From the NCBI RefSeq assembly GCF_000143415.4, contig NW_003314261.1, positions 6,609,132 through 6,673,131 of the forward strand: 64,000 nt of DNA, in the 5' to 3' direction. The first letter of the stretch is position 1; each line of letters begins with the position of its first letter. The stretch is from Selaginella moellendorffii (taxonomy: Eukaryota; Streptophyta; Lycopodiopsida; Selaginellales; Selaginellaceae). This document shows positions 33,582-47,366 of this stretch, piece by piece. A model generated the notes under the pieces. It searched no databases. It was not told the origin of the DNA and saw nothing but the letters and a program-made list of their open reading frames with translations. The translations under genes were made by a program, and so were the position numbers.

Positions 33582-34424
33582 TTATTCACACTTCATATTA
33601 TTTGTCCAATAAATTCTATTAGGATATTTTAATAGATGAATATTTAAAGCACAATCATTTGAAACATTTAAATATGTTGATAACAAACAATTTTCACAAT
33701 ATTTATGACTATCCCATACATCTTCATTATAATGATACAAAACTAACTTACCATTATTTTTCAGTTTTAAATAGCAATTAAAAATATTTCTCTTCCTAGA
33801 TGTTATTTCCCAGATTTTTATTTTTCCCTTATATAGAGAGAGTTTGCAATTTACTTCTAAAATTAAAACAAATTTAAAACCTTTGGAGTAAATAAAATCA
33901 CCAGTATACATAACTGAATCATAATATAATCTGGTAGCTCTTAATATACAAAAAGATAAATCATTTATACTAATTTTTTTATTTAGATGCATAGATAGAG
34001 TTTCTGAGTTATCTTTTAGTTTATATGTTAATACAAATTTATTAGTTTCCTTTTGAAAAAAGTCTGAAAGTTTCTCATTCATAAAATCTAAATAATTATC
34101 AATAATTACTCTTAAAGCAGTAATTATATTATTTCCCCCAATAGTAGCAGATTTGAAACAATCCTCTTTACATTCAAATATTACATCAAAAATACCTTTT
34201 GTTGTTTCTACTTCAATATTATTTGAATAATCTGTTGAATAACTTTGTTTTCCATAAACATCCCCCATTAACTTATACATAGCTCCAATGATTTTACCCA
34301 TATCTTCTGGAGTTAAAACATTAGTGTTTCCAATGGTTAGTTTTCGTCCTGATAATCCTAAATTAAAACATAGAAACATTAAACACAATATTAGTAGATT
34401 ATAATGAAGTTGTAAGAAATACAT
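33582..34424 (-). CDS. AT-rich secreted orphan, weak bulb-type lectin similarity (280 aa)
   Basis: An intact single-exon frame starts MYFLQLHYNLLILCLMFLC, a strong signal peptide with cleavage near residue 25. The mature part is rich in Asn, Lys, Ile and Tyr, and its base composition is far more AT-rich than the genes to its left. Near the end LKLKNNGKLVLYHYNEDVWD recalls the LxxDGNLVLYDxxGxVVW repeat of D-mannose-binding (bulb) lectins, followed by Cys pairs (CENCL, NDCAL) and IYWTNN. The lectin link is inference from this one repeat. It sits directly beside retroelement B. A long open frame in such AT-rich DNA is unlikely by chance. It may be a young, relaxed or transferred gene. Confidence 0.5.
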   Translation of the reverse strand: MYFLQLHYNLLILCLMFLCFNLGLSGRKLTIGNTNVLTPEDMGKIIGAMYKLMGDVYGKQSYSTDYSNNIEVETTKGIFDVIFECKEDCFKSATIGGNNIITALRVIIDNYLDFMNEKLSDFFQKETNKFVLTYKLKDNSETLSMHLNKKISINDLSFCILRATRLYYDSVMYTGDFIYSKGFKFVLILEVNCKLSLYKGKIKIWEITSRKRNIFNCYLKLKNNGKLVLYHYNEDVWDSHKYCENCLLSTYLNVSNDCALNIHLLKYPNRIYWTNNMKCE

Positions 34425-34736
34425 ATTATGATATAAGCTATAAGAAATACTTATTATGAAAGTAAAACATAAAACTAAGGATATTTATAAAGATAGTTTA
34501 GAGTATAAACACATAGAGTAAAATATAAAAACTAAAATTCTTTTAATATCTTTTTATAAAATAAATATTAGAAACAGCAAAAATCCAGCATAGCTTGGAC
34601 GAGAATAACATCACATATGGTTCCCTCATGCTCCACATTTGTGTTTTAGTATGGGATCATGATCTAATTGAATTAGGATAGTGATTCTTACTTGTGGTGC
34701 CATTTGGTTTCTTAGCGCTTAGTTCTATAAGAGCAT
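34425..34736. other. AT-rich spacer
   Basis: AT-rich DNA between the orphan gene and the left end of element B; probably the orphan's promoter. The 5 bp before the element are AGCAT. Nothing else seen. Confidence 0.3.
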
Positions 34737-37141
34737 TGTGAGACACAAATCCCTAAGCCCCAAAGTGGAGCTGAAAGGGTGCCACATGGTAATTGCCAAA
34801 ATAAAAGCCAAATGAGTGTAATATGTTTGAACTAAAAGCTTTAACTTAAAAAATTAAGAGCAGGAGTGGAACTCTCAACGAAGGGCTCAAGGAACAAACT
34901 TGAAGTGAGCAATAAGTGAGTCTCTAGAAAAAAAACATAAGAGGACCAACATATGATATATGGAAGTGTCGAGATAGACCCGAAATGGAGTCTGAGATGG
35001 AGTCTGAGATGAAATTGAGACCAAGACTGAAATAGAGTCCAAGTCCAAGTCCAAGTCCGAATACTAATATAGATTGTTGGGTGAAAGCCCAAAGTGATCG
35101 TCCCCTAAGTGGGGGGTTTCCAAAAGTATAGTAGGGAGAGTGTGGGGGTTGGACCCCAATGGAGCCAATTTGGCCAGAAAAGGTGTAAGCCACAAATTTT
35201 TCCTTTCCAATTTGCTAACTTACCTCGTCTACCCATCTAACATTGCCTTAGCTTTTGCTAAGTTCCCTCGCCAAGGTTCTCGCCTATGGTATCAGCTCCT
35301 ACTTGGTTTCAGCTACTCACTACACGAGCAACGGAGCATTAGCCATCCATCCACAGATTCCCAAATCTCTCCCAATCCCCCTCCCCGGGTTAGACTAGAC
35401 TTAAGGTTCAGCTACACTCCCCGTAGGCACAAGCAACCAAGCACACCAAGCCTCCAGGTTCTTAACACCCCTTGGTACCATAAAACTTGATCATGGTACC
35501 CTTTAAATCCCAAGTCTTGGGTGCAACACTTGTTTCGGGACGCCGGGGCGAAACACCATGGCTTAACGACCCAGTATGGATACCTCTACCCCCCCACTTC
35601 CATCCCGAAGGAAGGCCCAAGCCCCTAGGAAGGGTGAGGACCAATGAGCCACATGGTACTCAAGTGGGGCACCACTCCACATGAGCCGGAAGCATCGTAG
35701 TCGGTTTCCCTTTCGGGAGTAGGAGCTGCTCTTGAGCACTTCCCGGGGTGGCCCCTCCGGCACCACCCAAGTCCCTGTTCACTCCCACCCAAGGTCCCTC
35801 AGCCCCAGTCTCAACCTTAAGTCAGTTTGGAAGCACCACTGGAGAGTTCCTTCAAGACTGGTTCCTGGACCTCACTATCCCTACTCTACTTTTGGAACCC
35901 CTTGCAGCCCTCACCCCCCCCCCCTGGGAGATGCACGCTTTAGGCTTTCACCCCTTGACCCGTATTAGTTCTCGTACCCGATCTCGGACTCGACTTCGGA
36001 CTCGACCTCGGACTCGGACTCGGTCTTGGACCCAATTTGGATCTCGGACTCTGTCTTGAACTCGGTCTCGAACTCGGTCTCCGATTTGGCCTCAGACTCG
36101 ATTCCGGACTCTATCTCGAACTCGGTCTTAGAGTTGGTCTTGGACTCGATTTTCGACTTAGTCTCATCTGATGAACTCTTTGTCATTTTGGTCATGCTTT
36201 CGGGGATCCTTTAGCCTACGACACCTTGGCAAGTTGGTTCCTTACAAAAGGCTAATGTGACCTAGAAAGGGTATGCCCATGTGTTGGGTGATAATATATT
36301 CATTAAAGAGTCTAAAACTAAAGTGAATATAGACAAACAAATGAGGTAGCTTGGTGAAGTGTTCAAAAGCCGGCTCTAGCTCCCCTAGGAGATCGAATGG
36401 TCGATGCTCCTAATCCAAGCATGGGTGGCACTAATTACTTCAATACTTAACATGGCTCAATAAAACCTCATTCCACCCTTATGGCTAGAACACCCAAAGG
36501 CGAAAGGTAGAGAGAGTACTCGTGAGGCTCGCATAGGGCCATAGTGTTTTGAAATGTTGTTCTAAAATCCTAAACTATGGAAAGGAAGAGGAGCAATCCT
36601 TTGGTGTAGTGACTGAGGATACAGTCACATGGTGAGGAACTCCTAAAGGATAGTGGGACTTAATGGTTAGGCCTATGGACCTTGATCCAATGGCAGTGTT
36701 AGCAAATACGGCCATGGATAGAAAGGGATTTGGTGGGGACCGAAAAGGGGGTATTAGGGAAGGTTGTCCTCCATATCTATAGGCATTCTAAGGATGCTAA
36801 AGAGTGGATCTGGGATGATCACTTATGGATGGACTACCCAGTCTTTGAGAGATAGGATTGTGATATAGGTGGTGTTGGATCACCGGTGTGACAAAGTTGA
36901 ATAAGCATGGCCTTAGTGTAACGAGGTGATATGTTGGTAGTACCTTTTGGTGTCAGTCATAAAATCGAACACGTGGAGCACTTGGACCAAGTGCAAAGGT
37001 TGAGTGGCATGAATGCCATTCCCAAGGCTAGCAAACCCCAACTCTGGAATAGAATTTATGGAGGTTGTGAGTGAAGCTCCTCCAAGTGGTTAGAGGTGTG
37101 GTTAAATGACTAAAGTAGAATGGAAAATTTAGTCGCTTACA
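34737..37141 (+). mobile_element. 5' LTR of non-autonomous LTR retroelement B (contains solo LTR A)
   Basis: The LTR starts TGTGAGACACAAATCCC and ends AAAATTTAGTCGCTTACA, so TGT...ACA termini. It matches the 3' LTR at 39575-41218 along most of its length. Inside are a short GAGATGGAGTCC-type minisatellite (about 34970-35060) and a conserved module (35078-35145) with GGGTGAAAGCCCAAAG and CCAAAAGTATAGTAGGG, which may hold the TATA-like promoter. A solo LTR of family A interrupts it at 35184-36246. Just after the end, TAATATCGGAGC (37145-37156) fits a decayed primer-binding site (9 of 12 with TGGTATCAGAGC of initiator tRNA-Met). Sequence is AT-shifted compared with copy 3. Confidence 0.8.
35184..36246 (-). 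mobile_element. Solo LTR of chromovirus family A nested in element B
   Basis: This 1,063-bp sequence has TGTAAG...CTTACA ends and matches the LTR at 58829-60070. It is flanked by the 5-bp direct repeat AAAGG (35179-35183 and 36247-36251), a target-site duplication. The 3' LTR of B (around 40380) shows the empty site. No internal domain remains, so it formed by recombination between LTRs. The minus orientation follows the coding direction of the related chromovirus. Confidence 0.88.
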
Positions 37142-39574
37142 ATTTAATATCGGAGCTATTCCTTAGTTTAACTTTTATTTTTATTGAAGTATATCACCAT
37201 TTATGTTGGCATCGGAAGGTCCTAGGAGTGGGTCTATCCTTGAGGAGTAGCAAGTCAGGAGGACATGGCTCTCCACTATAGTTCATATATGAACTTGTAG
37301 ACAAGGTGTTGGATAGAAAAACGCTAATAAAGGAACGATTTTGGGATCTTGGGAACAGTATAAAATTTTCCTTAGAGAGTTGAGGATATGATCCAGATGA
37401 GCATTTAACTTAACAAACTGGTTAATATAGTTGTGGTAAACAACTATAGTTGGGATCACATGAAAAATAGAAACTCCAAAATAATAAAGGAGTCACAAGA
37501 TTATCCCTATATAGTTGAGGCTTGTGTTTATAAATTTGAGACTAAAATTAATGACCGTGGGAGATCAAATACGGATGAGGATACAAGTCCTTGAAATGGT
37601 AGCCAAGACTACCTTTTATAAATGCTAGAGTTGGGGGTGTATTTAGAGGATGAGTCAGTATTCTCATCATATGGATAGATAGTTTTAAGGGGCAAAAGTA
37701 GCCCATATGGAACAAATAATAATCAAGTGTCGGAGTAACACTTGCAAAGATGGTCCTTATCAGTAGGACATAAATACAAGAAGTTATATTTTAGCGAGCT
37801 ACCAACTCAAAAAGTAAAACCTCACAGGTCATTTTATTAACAAAGTCCAAAAAGCTTGATGACTCAAGTGGAGTCAAGGGATGGTCCTAAGAGATTGGTA
37901 GAAACATTTGAACTGAGGTGTGTTATGTCCCACGAAAGATGGGGAGAATCATAAGATTCAAGTATAAGGATAATAGATATTTCATTGATGGCAAAATATG
38001 CCATACTAAAGTTATGGAAAAGATGTTCTTAGAAGAAAGAAATTTTGGCACAGAGTTGTGTGTGAATACTATGGTGTAGTATTAACTAATAGTTGGCATA
38101 AGAAATAACTGTTTTAGTCCCAACCCTCTAATGCTTGGGTTTGAGTCCTAACTCACTAGGGCGTAATGATAGTTTGGAATATAAAGACACTCATTTTTCA
38201 GTGGTCATAGACTCTTAGTGAGGAGACTAAGTTAGGCACATTACCAAGTAGGGGATGCCTCGGAGTCGTGATACACTATTAGATTGTTTAGTGTGAAAGC
38301 TCAACATATCTCACTTAAACACTTTGGTGCAAGTGGCACCAAGGACGTGGTGAATAAGATGGGGACACCCAATCTCAATTGCTATGGATCCTTGGCCAAA
38401 AGGGTTGACTTGGGAGCATCGCAAAGTGTGGGGGATGCCTCCAAAGTTATGGTTATCAACTTAAAAATCTGGAAGACTTAGTACCTATTAGCAAATTTGT
38501 TAAGGTGTCAAAGTTATATCACTAAGTGATCTTATGGCTAAGCAAAGATGAGGTCCTTGTAACGTTAAGGAATAAAGTTCCTAGTTCAAAGTGTTGATTT
38601 AAACTATTGATAATGGTGTGGCTTGGTCAAGATGACCAAGTGGGAAGGACACTTAAGGGAAATGAACTGTGACAATACAATGGTATTGTGAGTTCAAAAA
38701 AATAGTTTCCAAGGAAGAACACATGGGTGAATTGCAAAGTTAAATCATGAATAGAGCCCAAAGTAAAAAATATTGGGGAGACTTACTAAGGGTGAACACC
38801 CCTTAGACTTGGCAAAGCAGAGTCTTTACTATAGAACCAAAAAAATACTTTAAGGATGGAGGTAATGGTCCTATGTTACTTGGTACAACAATCAAAAGAT
38901 AGGAGCAAGAAACTAATGGCCAAGTTTAAGCTATAGAAATCATTAGAAGAAATCTAAACAATAAAGTTGAGCAAAGATAGATTTCCAAATACTCCAATTT
39001 GGCAAAGGTGAAAGTTCTAAAGGAGGGAGCTGTAAAATAGCTAAATGATAAAGTTGTGGATAGCCCTAGCACAAATTATGGAAAAATAAAACTTAGTGTT
39101 TAGAGTGGCACGAAATAAGAGTGAGGATGATAGTGCCCTCAAGTAAAGAACTTCCTAGGATCGGGAAGTGGAGTTTGTACAAGACATGCAATGCAAGGTG
39201 TCAGAAACCCTTAGGAAATTGACTTTAAAAAGACAAAATTAAAAGTTCCAAAGTGTGATGATTATGTTAGTAAAAGCCGAGGTTACTTCTGAATGAGTAG
39301 TCAAATTGAAATAGAGAAAGTGTCTTTAACAAATTTAACATGAACTAAATGAGCAAAAGGGAAACAGCCACCATAAGTGGTGTAATGAATCTCTAAGTTG
39401 GAGAGACTATACTCCTTAAAAGATGGAGAAAACATGGTGAGCTTTTTGTGTCAAACCATTGACAAATATTGGCTGTGTGCCAAGGATAAAAAGTGGTAAT
39501 CCATTATAAGGTTACTTTATAAAATGGTTTATTATTCGATAAAGACATCGAACTTCATCTATAGGTGGTGGAGT
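37142..39574 (+). mobile_element. Internal region of element B, no coding capacity
   Basis: About 2.4 kb between the two LTRs. No gag or pol motif and no frame above background could be found on either strand. It begins with the decayed primer-binding site and ends with a polypurine tract (39563-39574, AGGTGGTGGAGT) directly before the 3' LTR. The same polypurine tract precedes LTR A at 60071-60082. This is the structure of a large non-autonomous retrotransposon derivative. Confidence 0.7.
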
Positions 39575-41218
39575 TGTGAGACACAAATCCCTAAGCTTTA
39601 AAGTGGAGCTAAAAGGGTGCCATGTGGTAGTGGCCGAAGCGAAAGCCAAACAAGTTTAACATGTTTGGACTAAAAGCTCCAACTTGAAAAGTCGAGAGCG
39701 AGAGTGGAAATCTCAACAAAGGGCTCAAGGAATGAACTTAAAGTGAGCAATAATTGAGTCTCTAAAAAAGGGACACAAGAGGACTAACACATGACACGTG
39801 AAAGTGTCTAGATGAACCCAAGATGGAGTTCGAGATGGAATTTGAAATGGACCCAAGATAAAGTTTGAGATGGACCTAAGATAGACCCGAGATGGAGTCC
39901 AAGATGGAGTTTGAGATGAACCTGAGATGGAATCCGAGATGGACTTGAGATGGAGTCCGAGATGAACTCAAGATGGAGTCCGAGATGGAATCCAAAATGG
40001 ACTTGACATGGACCCAAGATGGAGTCCAAGATGGACCTGAGATAGAGTTTGAGATGGAGTCTAAGATGGATCCAAGATAGAGTTTGAGATGGAGTCTGAG
40101 ATGGAGTCCGAAATGAACCTAAAATGGAGTTTGAGATGGAGTCCAAAATGGAGTCCGATATAAAGTTTGAGATGGATCTAAGATAAAGTTTGAGATGGAA
40201 CCAAGATTGAGACCAAGACCAAGACCAAGTCTAAGACTAAGTCCAAGTCCGAGTCCGAGTTTGAATACTAATACAAATTGTTGGGTGAAAGCCCAAAGCG
40301 ATCGTCCCCTAGGATAGGAGAGGCTGCAGGGGGTTCCAAAAGTATAGTAAGGAGAGTGTGGGGGTTGGACCCCAATGGAGCAATTTGGCCAAGAAAGGCC
40401 AATGTGACCCAAGAAGGCTATGCCCATGTATTGGGTGATGATATATTCATTAAAGAGTCCAAAACTAGAGTGAATACAGATAGACAAGTAAGGTAATTTG
40501 GTAAAGTGTTCAAGAGCCAACTTTAGCTCACCTAAGAAATCAAATGGTTGATGCTCCCAGTCCAAACATGGGTGGGACTACCTACTTGGATATTTGGCGT
40601 GGCTCAACAAAATCTCACTCTAGCCCCATGGTTAGAGCACCCAAAGGTAGAAGGTGGAGAGAGTACCCATGAGGCTTGTGTAGGGCCACAATGTTTTGAA
40701 ATGTTATCCCAAAGTCCCAAATTATAAAAAGGAAGAGGAGCAATCCTCTAGTGTAGTGACCGAGAAAATGGTCACGTAATGAGGAAGTCCCAGAGGATAG
40801 TGGGACTTAATAGTTGGGCTTATAAGCCTTGATCCAATGGCAGTGTTAACGAACACAATCATGGATAGAAAAAGATTTGGTGGGGACTAAAAAAAGGGTA
40901 TTAGAGAAGGCTATCCCTTATGTCTGCAGACATCCTAAAGATGCTAAAGAATGGATTTGGGATGATCATTTATGGACGGATTGCCCAATCTTTGAAAGAC
41001 AAAATTGTGATATAGGTGGTGTTGGATTATCAGTGTGACAAAGGTGAATGGGCATGGCTTTAGTGTAACAAGTTGATATGTTAATGGTACCTTTGGGTGT
41101 CAGTCATAGGATAAGACACGTAAAGCACTTGGACCAAGTGCAAAGGTTAAGTGTGGATGTCATTCCCAAGGCTAGCAAACCCCAAGTTTAAAATAGGATT
41201 TATAGAGGTTGTGAGTGA
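39575..41218 (+). mobile_element. 3' LTR of element B, truncated at its right end
   Basis: Starts TGTGAGACACAAATCCC. It carries a longer minisatellite (about 39808-40260), the conserved module at 40284-40362 and then tracks the 5' LTR until GAGGTTGTGAGTGA, where similarity stops. The last 70 bp or so found in the 5' LTR, including the CTTACA end, are missing, so the right target-site duplication cannot be read. Confidence 0.75.
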
Positions 41219-43389
41219 GGCATGGGGCATTGATAGTTCTCATAAGCTCTACACCCAAGGCATATTGGCTCTAAACATGCTCTAGATCAACTCTAGATTT
41301 ATGATGTTTGTAAGTGTCAGCAAAAGACAAGTAATGTTTAGTGTTGCTAGTGAGAGCTCCCTTCACTAGAGCTCTCCTCACTAAGATTGACACTTGATCT
41401 CCTTGGCCAAGAGCGATTAACCATGCTCTATAATGTCTATTGGAGGGAGGTGTTGATAATGGGATTGTTGTTTTACTTCCCTATATAGATAAAGTTTTGG
41501 TAATTTCTAACAAGGATATTATAAACTCTATAGCATAGCTTAACCATATTGTAAACTCTTTAGTTGCAACAATGCTTAACTCCATCCTAAAACCTTTAAT
41601 TAATTGAAACAAGGTGCACTTTTATTCATGGGTTTTTTTTTTCTTAGATACTATTATTATCTCAGTCGCTAGATTAAAATGATTACTACACCATAGAGTA
41701 ATGGAAAATTGGCTAGGAGTATAAAAGATCTAACCATTTACCATTGCTATTGCAAAGGATTCAATGATTAATTATGTGTGTGCTTATTGGTTTTGTCAAG
41801 TAAATTTGAATATCCTAAAGTAGGTGTTGTGTAATGAATTTGAACTTTTTGAAAAGTCACACTACTAAAACCCAAAAATGCTTAACCCTAAGTATCCTAA
41901 GACTTTTAATCAATTGAATAAAAAACACTCTTGTTTATAAGCTTTTTCCCTCTATATTTAAACCTTTATAAATTGTCTCTTGAATCATTCTCTTTGGTTG
42001 CTTTTATATTATTAATAAGTAGAATCAAGAATGCAAGAATATGATTGAATCAAAGTTTGGTAGAAAACTTTTGTTGATCCATTTACAACTATTTATGACA
42101 TGGATTAATAATTAAGAACTTCTAAGTAATGGAGAACTTTAAGATCAAGAACCAAGCTCTTCTTTGGAAGAATTTATTAAATCCTCCTTTTTGTAAAGGC
42201 CAACTTTAGATATATAAGACAAATAGCACCCACCATTTCAAAAACTCACTTTTTCTTTCTCCAAATATAGCCATTAAACCCTTTATTACTATAGCATTTT
42301 TGGCCACCAGATCAATGCAAACTTTGATGTCATTGCCCCTTTTCTTCAAGCTTCCTCTACTCTCTTACCTTAAAGAGTTTATAGTATCCATAGATCACCA
42401 AAACCTTATTTGACAATCTATGTTAAAGTTTCAAAGAGAACACTAAGCATATGAAATTCTCTAGTAAAATAAAGTTTTCTTTTTCTGTTCTTTTAGATAA
42501 TTTTTATTGAAAGGAGAAAGGCACCACTTACTGAGAATTTGTAAAATGTTTATTAATTCCTCATAAATTTGAAGATGTATCTCAATTATCATCCTTTTAT
42601 TTTTTTGGACTATTTTAACTTCAATTTGTATCATTCTCTCTCTGTAAACTCAATAGATATTTTATAGTTTCTAAAGACCAAAAGTTTTAAATTTCATCAA
42701 GCTTGTTTCATAATACTCCTCAGGACTGTATCTCATATTTTCATAGCTGATTCTGAGATTAAAATTAAAATAAATTTTTTAAGAAAAATATACTATAACT
42801 TATAAATAATTACTTTTGTGATTTACTTTTGACCTGTCCTTTAATTATTCAAAAGTAAGACCTATGGATACCTTTACAGACACAGAATATAAATCAAATT
42901 GCTATATTTATTTACAAAATAAATATAATAAACTAAAGCAAAACAAATGTTGTTGTGCAACAGCATAGCAAATTCCATGTTAACCATATTTTTATCTTAG
43001 TGTTATTTAAAGTTTTATTATACCCATCATGCAATGATTATTCGATCATCACCTATAGCCACAAGTGAGAAACAAGAAGAGAGAGAAGAACAAGCCATAA
43101 ATGAAAAAAAAGCCCTAAAATTCCTTATTTCCTACCCAACTCTTAATATATTTGATCTGTAGCAACTTCCCCCGACTTGAAGATGCAATTAAGTTGGTAG
43201 GTGATAGATGAAGTTTATTGCAGATGCGCTCCCCTAAGTGATCACATGCTGGAGATGCTCCTTGAACCCTGATTAGTGCTTAAAGTCTCTTCACAAATTT
43301 AGCCACCTTTTGTATTGTGGTTTGTAATTTTCTATGTATAATTGTACACTTTCTTGCTTGACCAATGGATTTTAGTTAGTGGTTGATCA
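41219..43389. other. AT-rich DNA without genes
   Basis: 2.2 kb of AT-rich sequence. It has a short inverted motif (GAGCTC twice within 41368-41401) and no frames or element ends that I can support. Confidence 0.4.
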
Positions 43390-44400
43390 ACTCAAGTTAT
43401 GTACCAGTGACTCCAGGTCCTCTTACTTTGGTAAACATACAGTCAACCCTTAGTCAATCCTTAAATATTTCTTGACTGTCAGACATGCCATATACCATTA
43501 GATTTCATGTGTATATGATTTTTAAATAAAAAATCCACACAAGATGCCTTAGAAATCATACAAATCATAATAATAATGCCACATAACAACACATATACTG
43601 TCACCTCCTTCCCACACAATAGATGGACTCAGGGGTTTGTACCAATGACTCCAGGTCTTTCACCATTCAGTCAACGTGTGGTCAACAATAAGTCAACTGT
43701 AAAATAGAATATTTTTCAATATTCCCTGATTGTCAGAGCATTGACCAGTCAAAATGGCATATGCTATTCTTTCTTCCGATCTTGAATATGTGGTTTTTTA
43801 CTCAAAAATCAGCATTAATGGTGTCACACTGCCAATGCTGGTGACACACGTCGACAACTCATGGGATAACTTCATCCTGCACGATTGATGGACTCCAAGT
43901 ATGTACAAGTGACTCTAGGTCTTCCACCATCTCAGTCAATGTACGGTGAATGTGAAGTTAACAATGAAAATATCAAAATGTTGACCGAGTCCAAATGATA
44001 TTTATCATTGGATTCCACTCTTCCTTCTGACATGAATATGTGCTTTTCAACTCTAAAATCTATACACAATTCTCTTGAAAGCAAATGATTTGTAAAAATG
44101 GTGTTTCACTCCTAATGCCAGCAACACATATGCTGACACCTTGCAGGGCAATGTCTTCCTATATGACCAATAGACCGACTCCAAGTACATACCAGGTCTT
44201 TCACCACCCCAGTCAACATAAGGGCAGCACAAAGTCAACGGTCAAATAGAATTTTCCTGAGTATTTCATGACTGTCAAAACGTTGACTGAGTCAAAATGA
44301 CAAATACTTCAGCTCTTCCTTCCAATTACGAATATGTGGTTTCAACTCAAAAATCCACATGATTCCCTTAAATTATAATTCTCTTAAAAGCATGAGGCAT
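43390..44400. repeat. Diverged tandem repeat, about four units of 250-290 bp
   Basis: Units begin near 43395, 43637, 43893 and 44170 with variants of ACTCCAGGT followed by CTTTCACCA or CTCTTACTT. They repeat AGTCAACnnnnGGTCAAC, TTGACTGTCAG and GAATATGTGGTTTTT. Each unit holds several TTGAC/GTCAA cores. No coding potential. Confidence 0.55.
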
Positions 44401-44737
44401 AGTGAGTGAGCTGCTTACTTTTCTATTTGAACACCCTGTGTGCAAGAGAAAAATTTGGTTGGTGCTATAGTAGGCTAGTATTTTCTTCCTTGTGAATGGC
44501 TAGTAGTGAGTCAAAGTGCAGCTGGGGGTGTAGTGAGGAAAGAAACCCCCAGGGATGTAGGACTTGATTATGCTGTGCTCAACAAGCTGTGGTAGCTTTG
44601 CTTCTTGTGCTTGGTATCTTGGCATGGTGTATATTATAAATGAAGATACAAGCCCCAAAAAGAGTGATTGAAAAGGCTGACTATGAAATGAAAGTGGTGT
44701 GAATCTATGTGGCTGTCTTGGATGATGTTAGCTTAGC

Positions 44738-45027
44738 CTAAGCATAACGGGTCAGGAGAGCACCACGGTCTGCCCCCCATCGACCCACTCCCAGCCGGGT
44801 GGTCCTCCCCCCGAACGCAGGTTCCAGCTGTGGCTGCCCTGTGTCGCCCTCTCTGGCGGCAGTCAGTGCTGCCTGGTCCTGCTGGTCGGGCAGTAGTCCC
44901 CCCAGCTCACCACAGCCTGGCCCGCCCAAAGCCCAGGACCAGGACACTAGTGCGCACCGTCATCCCGCTGTACCTCTCTCGGAGGGCGATCACCCCCCTC
45001 ACCACCACCAACCTCGATAAAGTTTAA
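44738..45027. other. GC-rich island in AT-rich DNA
   Basis: About 290 bp of GC-rich sequence with sharp edges. The plus strand is open from 44830 to 45027, ending LYLSRRAITPLTTTNLDKV; the minus strand is open too. It could be part of an inserted element; the family was not identified. The 340 bp before it (44401-44737) hold nothing visible. Confidence 0.35.
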
Positions 45028-45083
45028 TGAGGTTTGATTCTGTGGGTGTGATGCAAATCTAAAAATGCAGTATGTGTGTGTGC

Positions 45084-47366
<2,283 letters not shown>

